From assembly GCF_023540835.1 (NCBI RefSeq), contig NZ_JALKCU010000001.1:1240001-1304000 (forward strand): a stretch of DNA of 64,000 nt, given 5' to 3'. The notes beneath the pieces were generated by a model. It saw only the letters and a program-made list of their open reading frames with translations. It was not told the origin of the DNA and did no database searches. Source of the DNA: Marivivens geojensis. GTDB lineage: Bacteria; Pseudomonadota; Alphaproteobacteria; Rhodobacterales; Rhodobacteraceae. Each line of letters opens with the position of its first letter. The first letter of the stretch is position 1. A program made the translations under genes and the position numbers. This document shows positions 61,864 through 64,000 of the stretch, one piece after another.

Positions 61864-63606
61864 TTAAACTAGGGTTGCGCCGCTGGCGAAGGCCGCAGCA
61901 TCTGCTGCGAGCAGCATTTCGTTGTGCGGTTTGCCCGATGGGATCATCGGGAAGCAGTTCTCGTGTTTCTCAACAAGGCAGTCAAAGATCACCGGACCGT
62001 CGTGTTTGATCATCTCCATGATCGCGTCATCGAGGTCGGCGGGGTCTTTGCAGATGATACCTTTGGCGCCAAAGGCTTCGGCCAGTTTTACGAAGTCGGG
62101 CAGGGATTCAGACCACGACGACGAATAGCGTTCGCCGTGCAGCAGTTCTTGCCACTGACGGACCATGCCGAGGCGTTCGTTGTTGAGGATGAACTGTTTT
62201 ACAGGCAGGCGATACTGCATCGCGGTGCCCATTTCTTGCATGTTCATCAGCCACGAGGCTTCGCCTGCGACGTTGATAACCAGAGCATCGCGGTGCGCCA
62301 TCTGAACGCCGATCGACGCAGGGAAGCCGTAGCCCATGGTGCCCAGACCGCCCGAGGTCATCCAACGGTTCGGATCCTCAAAGCCGAGGAACTGCGCAGC
62401 CCACATCTGGTGCTGGCCAACTTCGGTCGTGATGTAGCGGTCCATCCCTTTGGTCAGTTCTTCGAGACGTTGCAGCGCGTATTGCGGTTTGATCGTCTTT
62501 TCAGAGCCCGTGTAGGCGAGGCAGTCGATTTTGCGCCACTCGTTGATCTGGGTCCACCATTTCGCCAGACCTTCTTTTTCGGTCACGCGGCCACGGGATT
62601 TCCAGACCTTCAAGATGTCTTCGAGGACATGCGCAACATCGCCAATGATGCCGAGGTCAACGTGGATGACCTTGTTGATCGAGGACGGATCGATGTCGAT
62701 GTGCACCTTTTTCGACTTCGGCGAGAAGGCATCGACGCGGCCTGTAATACGGTCGTCGAAACGCGCGCCAATGTTGATCATCAGATCACAGTCGTGCATC
62801 GCCATGTTCGCTTCATAGAGGCCGTGCATGCCCAGCATACCAAGCCATTTGTCGCCCGAAGCTGGATAAGCGCCCAGACCCATCAGGGTCGAGGTGATCG
62901 GGAAGCCAGTTGCTTCGACCAGTTCGCGCAGCAGTTGGGATGCCGCTGGGCCAGAGTTAATCACGCCGCCACCGGTGTAGAAGATCGGGCGTTTGGATTT
63001 CTCCATCAGTTTCACGAGGTCATTGATGCCCTCGATAGAGCCCTTAACTTGCGGCTGGTAGTGCGATTTACGCTTTGTTTTTTCGGAATATTCGGCGGTC
63101 GCGAACTGAACATCTTTGGGGATGTCGATCAGAACCGGACCCGGACGGCCCGACGACGCGATGTGGAATGCTTCGTGGATTGTACCCGACAGCTGAGCAG
63201 TGTCTTTGACAAGCCAGTTGTGCTTAGTGCAGGGGCGGGTGATGCCAACGGTGTCAGCCTCTTGGAACGCGTCCGAGCCGATCATAAAGGTCGGAACCTG
63301 ACCCGAGAAAACAACGATTGGGATCGAGTCCATCAGCGCGTCGGTCAGACCCGTTACAGCGTTGGTCGCACCTGGACCAGATGTCACGAGGGCAACGCCA
63401 ACCTTACCAGTCGAACGTGCATACCCTTCGGCCGCGTGGATCGCAGCTTGTTCGTGACGGACCAGAACGTGGGTGATCTCGCTCTGTTGGAAAATTTCGT
63501 CATAGATCGGTAGCACGGCGCCGCCGGGGTAACCGAATATCGTGTCCACACCCTGATCTTTCAGAGCTTGAACAACCATTTTAGCGCCGGTCATCTGACG
63601 AGACAT
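61864..63606 (-). CDS. ilvB: Acetolactate synthase large (catalytic) subunit
   Basis: 580-residue thiamine-diphosphate and FAD enzyme making acetolactate or acetohydroxybutyrate, the first common step of branched-chain amino acid synthesis. The catalytic Glu is in VRHEQAAIHAAEGYAR; RPGPVLIDIPKDVQ and GGLGTMGYGFPASIGVQ are family stretches. The ThDP motif begins GEAS (VAGEASWLMNMQE) instead of the usual GDxS, a Glu-for-Asp form I also associate with rhizobial enzymes. Also called ilvI. Expression is under the attenuator at 63658-63759. Confidence 0.96.
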   Translation of the reverse strand: MSRQMTGAKMVVQALKDQGVDTIFGYPGGAVLPIYDEIFQQSEITHVLVRHEQAAIHAAEGYARSTGKVGVALVTSGPGATNAVTGLTDALMDSIPIVVFSGQVPTFMIGSDAFQEADTVGITRPCTKHNWLVKDTAQLSGTIHEAFHIASSGRPGPVLIDIPKDVQFATAEYSEKTKRKSHYQPQVKGSIEGINDLVKLMEKSKRPIFYTGGGVINSGPAASQLLRELVEATGFPITSTLMGLGAYPASGDKWLGMLGMHGLYEANMAMHDCDLMINIGARFDDRITGRVDAFSPKSKKVHIDIDPSSINKVIHVDLGIIGDVAHVLEDILKVWKSRGRVTEKEGLAKWWTQINEWRKIDCLAYTGSEKTIKPQYALQRLEELTKGMDRYITTEVGQHQMWAAQFLGFEDPNRWMTSGGLGTMGYGFPASIGVQMAHRDALVINVAGEASWLMNMQEMGTAMQYRLPVKQFILNNERLGMVRQWQELLHGERYSSSWSESLPDFVKLAEAFGAKGIICKDPADLDDAIMEMIKHDGPVIFDCLVEKHENCFPMIPSGKPHNEMLLAADAAAFASGATLV

Positions 63607-63657
63607 TTCGTTCTTCCTTATCCTGCGTCGTCGTTATTCTTAACGTCGTTTTCATAC

Positions 63658-63684
63658 AAAAAAGCCCCCGAGATTTTCGGGGGC
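63658..63684 (-). terminator. Attenuator terminator of ilvBN
   Basis: On the minus strand GCCCCCGA and TCGGGGGC form an 8-bp stem with a 5-base loop followed by six T. It lies between the leader peptide and ilvB, so it acts before the structural genes. Confidence 0.9.
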
Positions 63685-63728
63685 GCATGGGGAACCGTTA
63701 TGGTAAAACCGTTACCGGCCCATGCGCC
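63682..63728 (-). promoter_or_regulatory. Antiterminator helix of the ilvBN leader
   Basis: RNA arm GGCGCATGGG (63719-63728, inside leader codons 11-14) is perfectly complementary to CCCATGCGCC (63682-63691). The 3' arm shares three bases with the 5' arm of the terminator, so the two helices exclude each other. A ribosome that reaches the leader stop codon covers the first arm and allows termination; one stalled at Leu/Val codons leaves it free. Confidence 0.8.
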
Positions 63729-63759
63729 ATTTTCCCACCACTACTAGAAGGTTTTTCAT
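63712..63759 (-). CDS. ilvBN leader peptide (attenuation)
   Basis: 15-codon frame MKNLLVVVGKWRMGR, too short for ordinary gene calling. It has two Leu and three Val codons in a row (CTT CTA GTA GTG GTG), the regulatory amino acids of the pathway, AAAGG about eight bases upstream of the ATG, and a stop just before the terminator structures. It lies about 24-30 bases from the predicted transcription start. Starvation for leucine or valine should stall the ribosome in codons 4-8 and relieve termination. Confidence 0.88.
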   Translation of the reverse strand: MKNLLVVVGKWRMGR

Positions 63760-63789
63760 CCCTCGGGCCTTTCGATTGCGTGCGCGAAC

Positions 63790-63817
63790 CTTATGCACGC
63801 CCGAAAAGCGAGGTCAA
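63790..63817 (-). promoter_or_regulatory. Probable ilvBN promoter
   Basis: On the minus strand TTGACC (63812-63817), a 16-base spacer and CATAAG (63790-63795) form a sigma-70-like promoter. The expected start is about 25 bases before the leader peptide ATG. Confidence 0.65.
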
Positions 63818-63924
63818 CCTGTCTGATAGAGAAAATGTCGTCAGGGGCACATTTTTCGCAACTTTCTTTCAATTTGTCGGGGTGGGGTCGAATCGATAAG
63901 GGGCCGCTTGGGGCTGTGAACTGG

Positions 63925-63939
63925 TTAACGGGACGTTAA
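63925..63939 (+). promoter_or_regulatory. CtrA-type binding site
   Basis: TTAAC-GGGAC-GTTAA: two TTAA half sites with seven bases between, the full CtrA consensus of Alphaproteobacteria. It lies upstream of the ilvBN promoter and near the right edge, so it may control a rightward gene beyond the window. Confidence 0.6.
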
Positions 63940-64000
63940 AAAGCGGGGCTTTCGGCGCGATTGTTTCTGAAATCAGGCCAATCAGAGTTATTCACAGTAT

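Noticed and set aside
61924-63513. 529-codon open frame antisense to ilvB
   Set aside because: Same explanation; the composition is rich in Arg, His, Phe and Val, as expected of antisense translation, and ilvB is certain.

Overview
The window reads as core chromosome of a marine alphaproteobacterium of the Rhodobacteraceae (Roseobacter group). The reasons are: moderately high GC by eye, alphaproteobacterial gene sets (prfA-prmC-DUF4167, lptFG-lptD-surA-pdxA, a complete urtABCDE urea transporter, a valine-degradation cluster with its own LysR regulator), a LexA box of the alphaproteobacterial direct-repeat type (GTTC-N7-GTTC), a CtrA-type box, and a family of short GC-rich intergenic repeats that I associate with this group. 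Coding density is very high and many genes overlap by four bases (ATGA), so most of the window is organised as short operons. I see no tRNA, rRNA, CRISPR array, prophage or insertion sequence.

Layout. 0-14 kb: end of a class A penicillin-binding protein, prfB, a DUF2189 membrane protein; a leftward group with a bactofilin and its overlapping M23 peptidase, a ferritin-like DUF455 protein and the peroxiredoxin bcp; then a large AsmA/DUF3971 protein followed closely by queA, an MFS transporter overlapping a DUF924 gene, and lpdA with a perfect dyad just upstream. 14-18 kb: uvrA behind a LexA-controlled promoter, flanked by a rhodanese and a DUF2892 gene whose upstream regions share a palindromic motif suggestive of sulfide/persulfide control. 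18-24 kb: mmsB, 3-hydroxyisobutyryl-CoA hydrolase, acyl-CoA dehydrogenase and mmsA (valine catabolism), with a divergent LysR gene. 24-32 kb: coaD, a small membrane protein behind two mutually exclusive hairpins, uup, an orphan iron-binding FbpA with an iron-box-like operator, mazG, an M20 amidohydrolase, rsmA, tag.

32-46 kb: DUF4167, prmC, prfA, DUF1499, agmatinase, pdxA, surA, lptD, lptG, lptF (translation termination, vitamin B6 and outer-membrane biogenesis, all leftward); then rightward pepA, holC and a GFA-domain gene; then a retropepsin-like protease and marC. 46-52 kb: a second ABC-F protein, ndk, a TfoX C-terminal-domain protein and a large hybrid histidine kinase. 52-58 kb: urtABCDE. 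58-64 kb: selO, a GNAT acetyltransferase overlapping a nucleoside hydrolase, and ilvN-ilvB.

The most informative non-coding signal is at the right end. Upstream of ilvB there is a 15-codon leader peptide (MKNLLVVVGKWRMGR) with consecutive Leu-Leu-Val-Val-Val codons, an antiterminator helix whose 5' arm lies inside its last codons, and an intrinsic terminator: a complete amino-acid attenuator. No large novel system was found; the other points of interest are regulatory sites and a six-copy repeat family placed tightly against gene 3' ends.
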